DNA of 9,847 bases from DASUXY01 sp035301985 (GTDB taxonomy: Bacteria > Bacillota > Bacilli > Bacillales > Amphibacillaceae): contig DATGTE010000005.1 of assembly GCA_035301985.1 (NCBI GenBank), positions 1-9,847 of the forward strand, in the 5' to 3' direction. Shown here one piece after another: positions 1 through 6,965 of this stretch; positions within the stretch are counted from its first letter, which is position 1; each line of letters opens with the position of its first letter. Below the pieces are notes generated by a model that worked only from the letters and a program-made list of their open reading frames with translations, was not told where the DNA came from and ran no database searches. A program made the position numbers and the translations under genes.

Positions 1-1151
1 CGTTCCATCCGCTCGCTTTTACTATCACGCCCTGGATTCAACGCTTCATACACATGCTTGCGGAACGACGGATCGCTTAAACATTTTAATTCAAATTCAT
101 TGAGACTGCTCATGATTTTATGAGTTTGATACCATTTTAAATCATTAAAGAAAATCGCCATCTCAAATGTATTTCCTCGTTGATCTTCGGCAAATAAAGC
201 ATCGGTGACGATAAAAAAAGTTGAACCCCCTTTTTGACCGGCTCGTTTCAGCCACTTTTGGTTTTCTGGTCGCTCCATTAGCATTCCGAGTACATATTCC
301 AGCTCTTCCTGTGCTTTTTGGGGAAATTGCCGATTGTTGATTTGCTCCATTATATCCGCATACGTAGCTGCCGTTGACTTCGTAAATTTCTTTGAGTAAA
401 GCTGGTCATAATCGTAATCCCACCAATCGAGAACGTTCGCTCGCTGTTTATAATGTGGGTCCGCAGTTAACTTTTCATGAATCACAGAGGACAGCAATCG
501 CCATTCCTCATCGGACATCTGTTTCATCGTTTCGAGCATCTTTTTCTTTGCCTCTTTCATCGTTCGATCTGACTCTTGTTGCCTATGTAGTTCATACGGA
601 ATGAACGTTGCCGATCCCAAGTAAAAGAGAGGAGAATGAGCCTCTATTCCAATAGATTTCATTCGCTCTTCAATTTGTTCGATGCCCAATCGCTGCATTA
701 AAAATTCTGTATTCGCATTTGAGCTAAAGGCAATCATCCCTCGTGCGACCTCTCTTAGTGTCACCATCTCCTTTTGCACGAGCTTCTTCTCTTTCGCATA
801 ATGTAACCACGCTTCGTGTGCCCCACCATCCAACTTTGGAAGATAATAGGTTTCAAGGTCTCGAAGGTGAATTGGCTCATGGTTGTCGATTTTTCCTTCA
901 TACACTTGGAAAGCGTACTCGATCGCTATGACAATTTTCACCGTACTTGCCAAGGGCATCATTTCCGAAGAACGCAAATCAACTTGAACATCCCCATTTT
1001 CTTTCATAACAAATGACGATGTTGCATGTTCACGCTGTAATATTTTCTGAATATAGCGAGCATCGCTTTTTTTCATCCATCGTACAAAAGCATAGATTCC
1101 AAGGGCTATGAGCAATAGACTCGCACCGATTATCATAATCACTGTTCGCAC
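1..1151 (-). CDS. Class A beta-lactamase-like serine hydrolase, N-terminally membrane-anchored (partial at window edge)
   Basis: An uninterrupted frame of 383 codons runs off the left edge, so the C-terminus is missing. Residues 3-23 form one hydrophobic membrane segment followed by RWMKK, which suggests an extracytoplasmic domain on an N-terminal anchor. The penicillin-binding/beta-lactamase motif set is in order: SxxK as S69-T-V-K72 in MPLASTVK, SxN as S143-S-N145 in AFSSNAN, and a KTG equivalent as K307-G-G-S-T in GQKGGST. I infer an acyl-serine hydrolase acting outside the cell on a peptidoglycan-like or beta-lactam-like substrate; the true substrate is not visible. The insert between SxN and KGG is longer than in typical class A beta-lactamases, so I would not predict resistance. 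The GTG start at 1151 is preferred because AAAGGGGG lies 7 bases upstream; the first in-frame ATG (1136) falls inside the membrane segment and has no such site. Confidence 0.85.
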   Translation of the reverse strand, partial: MRTVIMIIGASLLLIALGIYAFVRWMKKSDARYIQKILQREHATSSFVMKENGDVQVDLRSSEMMPLASTVKIVIAIEYAFQVYEGKIDNHEPIHLRDLETYYLPKLDGGAHEAWLHYAKEKKLVQKEMVTLREVARGMIAFSSNANTEFLMQRLGIEQIEERMKSIGIEAHSPLFYLGSATFIPYELHRQQESDRTMKEAKKKMLETMKQMSDEEWRLLSSVIHEKLTADPHYKQRANVLDWWDYDYDQLYSKKFTKSTAATYADIMEQINNRQFPQKAQEELEYVLGMLMERPENQKWLKRAGQKGGSTFFIVTDALFAEDQRGNTFEMAIFFNDLKWYQTHKIMSSLNEFELKCLSDPSFRKHVYEALNPGRDSKSERME

Positions 1152-1545
1152 CGGTCATCCCCCTTTTCCCTTTCGCATAAAATACAATCAATCAGCCAAT
1201 ATGGGTAAATGTGTTGATTTTTACTACATCATCCATCGACAGACGTTCACGATAGAAGGTTCGTCTGAAGATGTGATGTGTCACTTTCCCTGTCGATGAC
1301 ATTCATTCAAAAGGTAGGATTTCATCGACATTGTTACCATCGCTAGAACTCGTCGGTCATCAACTCGAATGTATTTGCATCATCTAAAGAAGCGTGCAAT
1401 CACGTAACGACATACTGCCATTCTACTTTTAATCGTTCACATATTTTCGGACTAATGAGAGGTTTTAATCACCTGTTGCCATACATGCTTTTCTCGTTTT
1501 GGTTGTTTAAAATCATTTACCAACTTTTTGTTTTATCGAACCGGC
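1152..1545. other. Intergenic stretch, possibly decayed coding DNA
   Basis: No intact gene and no convincing promoter for the hydrolase was found. On the minus strand about 1466-1341 can be read as short coding-like pieces split by stops (KICERLKVEWQYVVT, stop, LHASLDDANTFELMTDEF). They could be remains of a protein gene, but I do not recognise a family, and they do not match the tail I would expect for the neighbouring transposase. Confidence 0.3.
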
Positions 1546-1958
1546 TCATCATCTATAAACGTATAGAATATGTTCCAGTACGTATACCACTTCGTCATCA
1601 TTGAACCCCACGATTGGGATGATTGGTTTTCGATATGAATTGCATAGCAAGCTAAAATCATGCTACATTCGCTCGTGGAAATTGGGCTGTTGATCACTTT
1701 GTGGTTCAATGTGAATGATGAGGAGGAGGAGATTTGCTCCTTGTAACGTCGTTTCGACGATGATGTCAAGTTGCCTACGCTCACCCTCGTGTAAGTCGGT
1801 AAACACTTCTTCTGATCAAGGCTTTACAGCATGGAAATTAACGTGTTTATGAAGTTGTGGGAAAAAGCAGTGATGAATTGTTCAAAAAAAGTGTGAATAA
1901 GTTGTTTGAAGAGTTGATCATGATCTATGTATGATGAAGTTTCTCTTTGTTCCCTCAC
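1546..1958 (-). pseudogene. PD-(D/E)XK nuclease family transposase (Rpn-like), degraded
   Basis: Two minus-strand frames together give a recognisable N-terminal half of an Rpn/PD-(D/E)XK transposase. The first frame reads YIDHDQLFKQLIHTFFEQF (about 1930-1870), typical of the family start. It then shifts to a second frame reading HKHVNFHAVKP, stop, SEEVFTDLHEGERRQLDIIVE, then LLLIIHIEPQ, then NFHERM, stop, and SYRKPIIPIVGFNDDE. The catalytic pattern is present (D of QLDIIVE, then E-x-Q of HIEPQ), but internal stops, at least one frameshift and loss of the C-terminal half rule out a working protein. The proposed start is GTG at 1958, with no strong ribosome binding site. In this family the intact protein is a DNA nuclease linked to recombination; here only debris remains. 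The clean 83-codon frame at 1784-1533 is a shifted shadow of the same DNA. Confidence 0.75.
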
Positions 1959-2036
1959 AAAAAGTGTTCAAGATGGCAAGACGACAACAAATGATTGTAC
2001 GTCCATCCCTTTTTCGTATCCACGGACTGAAGTACC

Positions 2037-2054
2037 GGGATGATACCACATCCC
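2037..2054 (-). other. Small hairpin in the leader of the transposase remnant
   Basis: GGGATG / CATCCC is a perfect 6-bp stem with a 6-base loop. It lies between the predicted promoter and the decayed transposase. No T-run follows, so it is not an ordinary terminator, and no known riboswitch consensus was recognised around it. Confidence 0.3.
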
Positions 2055-2101
2055 TTGCTTACATATGAAGTGATATTTTCCGCGATGTATAGACTGATTT
2101 C

Positions 2102-2130
2102 ATCATAGTATAAAACGGGGAAAGGAACAA
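2102..2130 (-). promoter_or_regulatory. Candidate sigma-A promoter for the transposase remnant
   Basis: On the minus strand TTGTTC (2130-2125), a 17-base spacer and TATGAT (2107-2102) form a reasonable sigma-A promoter; an overlapping TATACT adds to the AT-rich -10 area. It would start transcription about 135 bases before the proposed GTG. An 80-codon frame (2197-1955) spans this site, and I regard it as spurious. Confidence 0.4.
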
Positions 2131-2279
2131 GTGTTCTTTTGCTTTTCAATCGAAAAGTGATTTTTAAATGATGATGTTGTTCGCATTCCGCTTCCAACAG
2201 GTGTCATCGAAGTAAAATCACGGTCTTCATTTGACCAAGATTCCAGTTAAGCCACCACACTAGAAAACACACGATTTCA

Positions 2280-2320
2280 TAAAACAATCTGGGCGCATTC
2301 GTCTAAAATCGCCCAGATTT
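2280..2320 (-). terminator. Rho-independent terminator of the AarF/UbiB gene, overlapping its stop codon
   Basis: AATCTGGGCG (2286-2295) and CGCCCAGATT (2310-2319) are perfect 10-bp inverted arms with a 14-base loop. Read on the minus strand the stem is followed by TGTTTTAT, the U-rich tract. The first arm encodes the last residues (GRF) and the TAG stop at 2305-2303 lies in the loop, so the terminator is built into the end of the gene. Confidence 0.8.
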
Positions 2321-3982
2321 AAATATGCCATATAAAAGCCAGAGAAACATAACTGAAGCCATCAGAAAGCCGATTTCAATAACCGGGATATTCCACAAAA
2401 GGGTCGATTGTCTCACTAATGCCGAACCGATAATGAGTCCCGCCATGATAATACTAAGAGCCAAAAGAACGATACTGAACGATAATCGGTTACTAATTTG
2501 ATCTAATTTTTTCAGTGATCGATCCAATTCCGGAATGATAATTTCCATCCGAAGTTTTCCCTTTTTTATCACGGATTTTAAATTCTTAATGGAAGATGGT
2601 AATTCGGAAATCAATTCCTTATATTCGAGAAAATCGTCAACAAGATCTCCAACTACTTTTTTTGGATGATATTTTTCTTTTAACAATTCCCGTCCGAAAG
2701 GTTCTGCCATTTTTACAATACTTAGTTCTGGATCGAGTTGTTCGACAATCCCCTCAATCGTCAGGAGAGTTTTTGCTAACAGTGTTAAATCAGCCGGAAG
2801 ATGGATGCGATGTTTATACGACACGGAAAATAAATCATGAATCGACTCACTGAAGCGCACTTCTCCTAAAGGAACGTCATAATATTTTTCGCGCAAATAT
2901 TCGAGATCCATATAAAGCTCTCGTAAATTGACATCTTCAGGTACCATACCCATGCGTGAAATCGACTTGATGATTCCTTTTGAATTTTTCTTCATGAGGG
3001 AAATGACAAACGAAGCCAAATGTTCTTTCGTTGCGGGAGTCAGATATCCAACCATACCGAAATCGATAAAAATAAGTTCGTCTCCCGGGGTGGCGAGGAC
3101 ATTACCAGGATGCGGATCACCGTGGAAAAATCCATCTTTGAAAATTTGTTGAAACATCGATTGGACGAAACGTTCCGCCACAATCGTCGGGTTGATCCCC
3201 TGTTGTTCGAGGTTGGTTACATCATTTATTTTTGTACCTTTTACATATTCCATCGTCAACACTTTATCTGTCGTATTGTTCCAATAAATTTTCGGAATGT
3301 GGATGTGCGGATTGTTTTTGAACTGATTTGCAATCCGATCTGCATTCCGTCCTTCTTGCCGATAATCCAATTCTTTTTTCAACGTTCTAGAAAACTCATC
3401 AACGATGTTCCGCACATGATAACGAGCCGCCCAATCCAGACGATATTCTGCAACAGTGGCTAAATCCTGTAAAATTTCTAAGTCTGTCTTGATGGTTTTT
3501 TGAATGTGAGGACGCTGGATTTTCACAGCTACCCGGTCATTTGTATGCAAGACAGCTTCATGCACTTGACCAATGGATGCAGCTGCCAACGGTTTTTGCT
3601 TCAATTCGAGAAAAATAGAATCAATCGGTTGGTTGAGTTCGCTTTCAATAATTGTTTTCACATCTTCATACGAAAATGGCGTCGCGTCATCCTGAAGTTT
3701 ATTCAACTCTTGAATGATGTGCTCAGGCAAAATATCGGGACGTGTACTGGCGAACTGCCCCAGCTTAACAAACGTTGGACCAAGCTCTTCCAGAAATAAC
3801 CGAATCCGTTCCCCTGTCGTTTTTCGCTCACTCGTATGCGCCTCGTTCGTAAAAATCCGCTTCGGGAGGGAAACCAAATCATAAAGACCTAACTCATCCG
3901 CAATGTAACCGAATCCATTCCGCGAAAAAGCCATGACAATCGCTCGATATCGTTGCAGATGTCTAATTCGTTTTTGTAAAAT
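2303..3982 (-). CDS. AarF/UbiB (ABC1) family atypical protein kinase, membrane-bound
   Basis: Full-length ABC1/UbiB kinase-like protein: 559 residues from the proposed ATT start, 543 from the first ATG (3934). Numbered from that ATG, the hallmarks are KxGQ (K57-Q60, FVKLGQ), the alanine-rich loop AAASIGQVH (117-125), the VAVK lysine K138, ExD in KKELDYRQEG (E188, D190), HGDPHPGN (271-278) and DFG (291-293). Two C-terminal membrane segments (about 483-502 and 514-535) anchor it. Relatives elsewhere support isoprenoid-quinone synthesis or lipid homeostasis as atypical kinase/ATPases; the substrate here is unknown. No ATG, GTG or TTG occurs in frame between the upstream TAG (3997) and ATG 3934. 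The stretch before that ATG reads LQKRIRHLQRYRAIV, which matches the usual family N-terminus, and GGGAGGGG sits 5 bases before ATT 3982, whereas ATG 3934 has no ribosome binding site. It is the second gene after the phasin-like gene. Confidence 0.93.
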   Translation of the reverse strand: MLQKRIRHLQRYRAIVMAFSRNGFGYIADELGLYDLVSLPKRIFTNEAHTSERKTTGERIRLFLEELGPTFVKLGQFASTRPDILPEHIIQELNKLQDDATPFSYEDVKTIIESELNQPIDSIFLELKQKPLAAASIGQVHEAVLHTNDRVAVKIQRPHIQKTIKTDLEILQDLATVAEYRLDWAARYHVRNIVDEFSRTLKKELDYRQEGRNADRIANQFKNNPHIHIPKIYWNNTTDKVLTMEYVKGTKINDVTNLEQQGINPTIVAERFVQSMFQQIFKDGFFHGDPHPGNVLATPGDELIFIDFGMVGYLTPATKEHLASFVISLMKKNSKGIIKSISRMGMVPEDVNLRELYMDLEYLREKYYDVPLGEVRFSESIHDLFSVSYKHRIHLPADLTLLAKTLLTIEGIVEQLDPELSIVKMAEPFGRELLKEKYHPKKVVGDLVDDFLEYKELISELPSSIKNLKSVIKKGKLRMEIIIPELDRSLKKLDQISNRLSFSIVLLALSIIMAGLIIGSALVRQSTLLWNIPVIEIGFLMASVMFLWLLYGIFKSGRF

Positions 3983-3995
3983 AATAACCCCTCCC
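3983..3995 (-). promoter_or_regulatory. Ribosome binding site that points to an ATT start
   Basis: GGGAGGGG at 3995-3988, followed by TTATT and then ATT (3982-3980), is a strong Shine-Dalgarno at normal spacing for translation starting at ATT. The in-frame TAG at 3997-3995 abuts it, so translation cannot begin further upstream in this frame. Confidence 0.7.
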
Positions 3996-4095
3996 TAAAC
4001 GTAAAATATCATACCAATCATGACAACAGTGACGCAGTCATTTCTAACAATCTTTTTAATGCAATGAACGAACCTTCCACTTGTTTCCAAGAACA

Positions 4096-4114
4096 GTCTG
4101 AAAACCGTTCAGAC
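4096..4114. other. Perfect small inverted repeat between the phasin-like gene and aarF
   Basis: GTCTGAA and TTCAGAC form a 7-bp stem with a 5-base loop (AACCG) in the 226-base gap between the two genes. Neither strand has a T-run after it. It could be an RNA processing site or a protein-binding palindrome, or it may be incidental. Confidence 0.3.
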
Positions 4115-4164
4115 ATGCGAATAGGCTCATCTTCCCATGCTCGTCATCGTACCTTCAATGATTG

Positions 4165-4200
4165 AACGCTCTCATTCCTTCTTTATTCGAATGAGACGTT
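4165..4200 (-). other. Stem-loop just after the phasin-like gene
   Basis: AACGTCTCATTC (4200-4189 on the minus strand) pairs with GAATGAGAGCGTT (4177-4165) with one bulged base and an 11-base loop, starting 8 bases after the stop codon. No U-tract follows, so it looks more like a partial terminator or mRNA-stabilising hairpin that sets relative expression of the two genes than a full terminator. Confidence 0.45.
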
Positions 4201-4208
4201 GATTCCGC

Positions 4209-4502
4209 TTACTCCCGTTCTTTTTCTAACTGTTCCACCCGCTTCTTCAATTCGTTCACTTCTTCTTTCGTTGCCAAATCCAACTCACTTAGCGATTGTT
4301 TCAACTTTTGGTTGATTCTTTCGTCGATATCTTGTTTCGTTTCTTCACCTTTGGCAACTAATTCGTCGACATATTGTTTCGACTCTTGCTTCGTTAATTC
4401 CCCTTTTTCCACCAGTTCATCAACGACTTTTTCAACTTGCTCTTTCGTCGTCACAGCGAGACCTAATCCTAATGCTAAACCTTTTTGGATCATGTTTCTC
4501 AT
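4209..4502 (-). CDS. Phasin family protein (coiled-coil, partner gene of AarF/UbiB)
   Basis: 97-residue helical protein with a short hydrophobic N-terminus (IQKGLALGLGLAV, 5-17) followed by a highly charged helical body. VDELVxKGExTKQ occurs twice, at 27-39 and 45-57, an 18-residue tandem repeat. Residues 75-97 look like a coiled coil (EVNELKKRVEQLEKE). This size and pattern fit the small phasin-like proteins of Bacillota that are often found beside ABC1/UbiB kinases. Classical phasins coat polyhydroxyalkanoate granules, but no PHA genes are in view, so a structural or adaptor role with the membrane-bound kinase is my inference. Start ATG 4502 has AGGAGAGG 6 bases upstream. The gene is preceded by a promoter overlapped by a Fur-box-like operator and followed by the kinase after 226 bases. 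Confidence 0.85.
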   Translation of the reverse strand: MRNMIQKGLALGLGLAVTTKEQVEKVVDELVEKGELTKQESKQYVDELVAKGEETKQDIDERINQKLKQSLSELDLATKEEVNELKKRVEQLEKERE

Positions 4503-4526
4503 CGTAATCCTCTCCTCTAATTAATG

Positions 4527-4545
4527 GAAAATGATTGTCATTATC
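4527..4545 (-). promoter_or_regulatory. Fur-box-like operator upstream of the phasin-aarF unit
   Basis: The minus strand reads GATAATGACAATCATTTTC. This matches the classical 19-bp Fur box GATAATGATAATCATTATC at 17 of 19 positions. It overlaps the -10 box of the candidate promoter and ends 25 bases before the start codon, an arrangement expected for iron-dependent repression. Confidence 0.6.
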
Positions 4546-4568
4546 CTTACTTATCTTATGCATTTGAA
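4540..4568 (-). promoter_or_regulatory. Candidate sigma-A promoter of the phasin-aarF unit
   Basis: TTCAAA (4568-4563), a 17-base spacer and GATAAT (4545-4540) match sigma-A consensus at 4/6 and 5/6. A start near 4533 would leave a leader of about 30 bases ending in the AGGAGAGG site. Two alternatives lie upstream: a perfect TATAAT at 4603-4598 with a weak -35, and TTGACA (4700-4695) with a 17-base spacer and AACAAT (4677-4672). More than one promoter may be used. Confidence 0.5.
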
Positions 4569-4719
4569 CTAGAAATTCCTTTATTGTATCTACCTTTATT
4601 ATACATGACTCCTATCTCGATGACGAATGATTGCGGAAGACAATGTTGTTAAAAAAAGAGCAAAAAAGACGATTGTTCTGAAATGACATGATATTGTCAA
4701 ATTGATTCGCCACGAATAC

Positions 4720-4851
4720 TTAGGAAAACGAACGGCCTACGATTCGATTCCCCTGCACAATTGGTATCCTTTCTTGCGAATTTTCTCGAGCATTTGCACA
4801 GGCTGATGCACACAATGAGGCGTACAAAAATGATATGATGACGATCAACAT
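4720..4851 (-). CDS. 43-residue signal-peptide-like small ORF (doubtful)
   Basis: The minus strand encodes a 43-residue peptide. It starts with a strongly hydrophobic segment (LIVIISFLYASLCASAC, 2-18) ending in a plausible signal-peptidase site (ANA) and continues with the polar tail RENSQERIPIVQGNRIVGRS. It begins 14 bases after the stop of the broken gene at 4865-5239 and could be translated with it. No clear ribosome binding site precedes ATG 4851. It may be a small exported peptide, the surviving start of a lost secreted or lipoprotein gene, or chance. I do not recognise a family. Confidence 0.25.
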   Translation of the reverse strand: MLIVIISFLYASLCASACANARENSQERIPIVQGNRIVGRSFS

Positions 4852-4864
4852 GTCTTAACATTAT

Positions 4865-5239
4865 TTATTCGAAAATGAACCATGACTTCATCGCATATAT
4901 AGATGTGGCCACCACACCGATGAGTCCGACCAATAAAAATATCGGCTTTAGATCCAGATTCCCACTCATTCCGCCCATTAGAACGAGTACGACAGAAACG
5001 ACATCGAGTGATAAACATCGAGGATTAATTTTAATTTCGAGATGCTCATCTCCCGCTCTTCACTACCAAAAAACCATTGTTTAGCTTGAAAGGGTCACTC
5101 GACCCTGATTGGTCGTAAGAACATATTCCTCATTATATTTATTATATTTCATCTTTTTTTCCGTTGTTCCATCTACAATTAATGCTATGTTTGATGCCCC
5201 ACCCATTGTTCCCGTATTTCGCTTAATATGTACTTCCAT
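4865..5239 (-). pseudogene. Small protein with C-terminal membrane segments, frameshifted
   Basis: Three successive frames give one plausible protein of about 120 residues. The first starts at ATG 5239 and gives 52 residues (MEVHIKRNTGTMGGASNIAL, then IVDGTTEKKMKYN, ending VTLSS, stop at 5081). The second continues KQWFFGSEEREMSISKLKLI. The third gives two hydrophobic segments, VVSVVLVLMG and PIFLLVGLIGVVATSIYA, ending KSWFIFE and stop at 4865. The N-terminal part resembles small beta-rich Bacillaceae proteins of unknown function with a IKRNTG...G start and C-terminal membrane helices; that resemblance is from memory and tentative. Two frameshifts make a full product unlikely. AAAGGA lies 12 bases before the ATG, rather far. 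A 52-residue truncated peptide could still be made. Confidence 0.6.
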
Positions 5240-5518
5240 TTGAACAATTCATCCTTTCCAATCAATCGGCATTCTACTTTTTCATAAACAATAAACCGTT
5301 GTACACTTACTTAAAAAGAAATGATTGACGCAAACATTCTCACTACTTGCTTTTACTTTCTCCTCATGTCGCTAAACCTCGATTCTTATTCCCCCTATTC
5401 AATCCCTACATAGACTTACTTTTCTAGTATAGCGGATATTGAATGAATTTGCAGAAAATTCCACGCAAGAAGAAGTTCGCTCCTGATGTTTTCCATACAA
5501 ATAGCCCATCCGCCTCTC
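5240..5518. other. Intergenic region between the small membrane-protein remnant and the MFS remnant
   Basis: No gene of usable length was seen. The only signal I can support is the candidate minus-strand promoter at 5426-5454; about 190 bases of leader would separate it from ATG 5239. Confidence 0.4.
5426..5454 (-). promoter_or_regulatory. Candidate sigma-A promoter upstream of the small membrane-protein remnant
   Basis: CTGCAA (5454-5449), a 17-base spacer and TATACT (5431-5426) on the minus strand. The -10 is 5/6 but the -35 only 3/6. Confidence 0.35.
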
Positions 5519-6641
5519 TTAACCTTTTGCGTTTACTTTACTACGCTGCATCAATGAGTATGTAACATAGATCATAAATGCGGACAAAGGAAAGAAGGAT
5601 GATATAAGAAACACCTTCGTTAAAGAACGTGCTGCCATTGGCGTTAATAGAAATGAGCCTAAACCAACACCGAAGTATGACATCAAACCGAATAGGGCAA
5701 AGGCATTTTTCTTGGATCGATTATTTCTGAGAACCGCAATTTTATTATAAAAGAGGTTCATCAATCCCCCGTAGAAAAATCCAAAAAGAATCGCGGCTAA
5801 GATGAATAAAGCAACATTCGTTGCAAAAGATATGAAATACATACTAACCGCTGTTAAAATGATACTCCCTGGAAGAAGAATCCCTTCGGTGACATACTTC
5901 CTAATCGTTTCCATATATATTTGTGATAAAATAAAGAAACTCCAAAAAAAAGAAATAAAAAATGTCGACCCTTACATGTACGTGCTCGAAAAGAATTGGT
6001 GAAAAAGCAATGATGGCCCCATAACTTATTGAAATAAGAAGAAATGATATGTAATTCACCATCTATTCAAGTGAAAAAATCTCTTTACGAAACGGATTCG
6101 CGTTTGTCTTTTCTCTCTCCTGTTCCATCTCTATCAATAAGCTCGGGATAAAAATGGTTAGCGATGTCAAAAACAAAATAAGATATAAATCAACCGTGTC
6201 AACCTTATAAAATAAGGAAAGGCCTGCAAATGGGCCGATTGCTGATGCAATCCCCATAAGAGAATTATAAATCCCGACCATTTTTTGTGTTTGATTCCCA
6301 CTACTCGTTACTAATGTAATCAATGCCGGTGCAATGATACCAACCGCAATACCGAATAATAGAGCGCCTATAAAAAAGACGAATAAAGTCGTTGACCCGA
6401 TGAGTAAAAGGCCGAACCCTGAGCTGTAAAATAATAAACCAACTTTGAGCAAGCGAACTTCTTCAACATCGTATTTTAATAGATATACTCTAGAGCCTAA
6501 TAGAGCGAACATAAATGTTGCTAACACGTAACCTGAGGACGCCGGGTTTCCCGTTATTCTATAAACGAGCAAAGGTAGAATGGCCGTTAATAAAATAAAG
6601 AGAAAATGAAAGGTAAAAACTATATAGAGTAGCGTTTTCAT
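5519..6641 (-). pseudogene. MFS transporter, disabled by a premature stop and a homopolymer frameshift
   Basis: Joined across two lesions this reads as one major facilitator of about 373 residues, close to the usual family length. The first 192 residues (from ATG 6641, with AGGGGGG 5 bases upstream) contain about six membrane helices. TAG at 6065-6063 then interrupts the frame right after KEIFSLE. Reading continues in the same frame with MVNYISFLL...FEHVHV until a run of eight Ts (5951-5944 on the minus strand). There the sequence must change frame to reach FILSQIYMETIRKYVTEG and the remaining helices, ending at 5519. Substrate is not inferable; the loop motif between helices 2 and 3 is not conserved enough to assign a subfamily. 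The gene sits 14 bases behind a methyltransferase remnant, suggesting a former operon. A pair of separately made halves is possible but unlikely because the second part lacks a ribosome binding site and carries the shift. Confidence 0.8.
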
Positions 6642-6655
6642 TCTTCCCCCCTCAT

Positions 6656-6869
6656 TTAACCTTCATGCTCCTCTGATAGATCCACTCTCGTCACTTGAGC
6701 ACCTTGCTTAGCAAACGTCCTGGCAAGATACCCCGTACCTGTTCCCTATCCAATATCGATTGATCTTTGATCCCTACACCCAATTTTTAAGGCGTTTAGA
6801 TAACTCATCTGGATCACCAGCTCGATAGGTACTATAGCCTTTTGCAGTACGGACAAAGTTTATTTTCAT
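6656..6869 (-). pseudogene. Class I SAM-dependent methyltransferase, N-terminal remnant
   Basis: Starts at ATG 6869 with AGGAGG 7 bases upstream and reads MKINFVRTAKGYSTYRAGDP then DELSKRLKNW before a frameshift and stop. A second frame reads VGIKDQSILD, and a third carries the SAM-binding glycine loop GTGTGYLARTFAKQGAQV and VDLSEE, the acidic end of strand beta-2, stopping at 6656. The pieces fit the start of a class I methyltransferase (motif DIGxGTGxLA). The rest of the domain, normally another 150 or more residues, is absent: the stop after LSEEHEG falls just before the MFS ribosome binding site, so an internal deletion is likely. At least two frameshifts plus the truncation mean it is nonfunctional. 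Confidence 0.75.
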
Positions 6870-6965
6870 TAGAAAACCTCCTCATAGCCAACGAATTCCA
6901 AATAAAATGTCAATCTTTATTCAAACTCTCGACACTCCACCGACTTTGAATCTAACATGAGACGT

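Noticed and set aside
1533..1784. 83-codon minus-strand frame
   Set aside because: A shifted frame of the same DNA gives the transposase motifs (LDIIVE, HIEPQ, YRKPIIPI), so this is a shadow.
1955..2197. 80-codon minus-strand frame ahead of the transposase remnant
   Set aside because: It spans the better-supported promoter and leader, has no ribosome binding site and no recognisable pattern.
3020..3463. 147-codon plus-strand frame
   Set aside because: It is antisense to the conserved core of the AarF/UbiB kinase and has no ribosome binding site.
3998..4026. TTGTCA with 17-base spacer and TACGTT upstream of the kinase
   Set aside because: The -10 matches only 3 of 6 and would place the start of transcription on the ribosome binding site.
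5091..5106. AGGGTC-ACTC-GACCCT hairpin
   Set aside because: It lies inside the first reading frame of the small protein remnant (QGRVTL) with no T-run; likely incidental.
6885..6913. Perfect TTGACA -35 (6913-6908) before the methyltransferase remnant
   Set aside because: At 17-base spacing the -10 would be TGGCTA, which does not match consensus; other spacings are no better.
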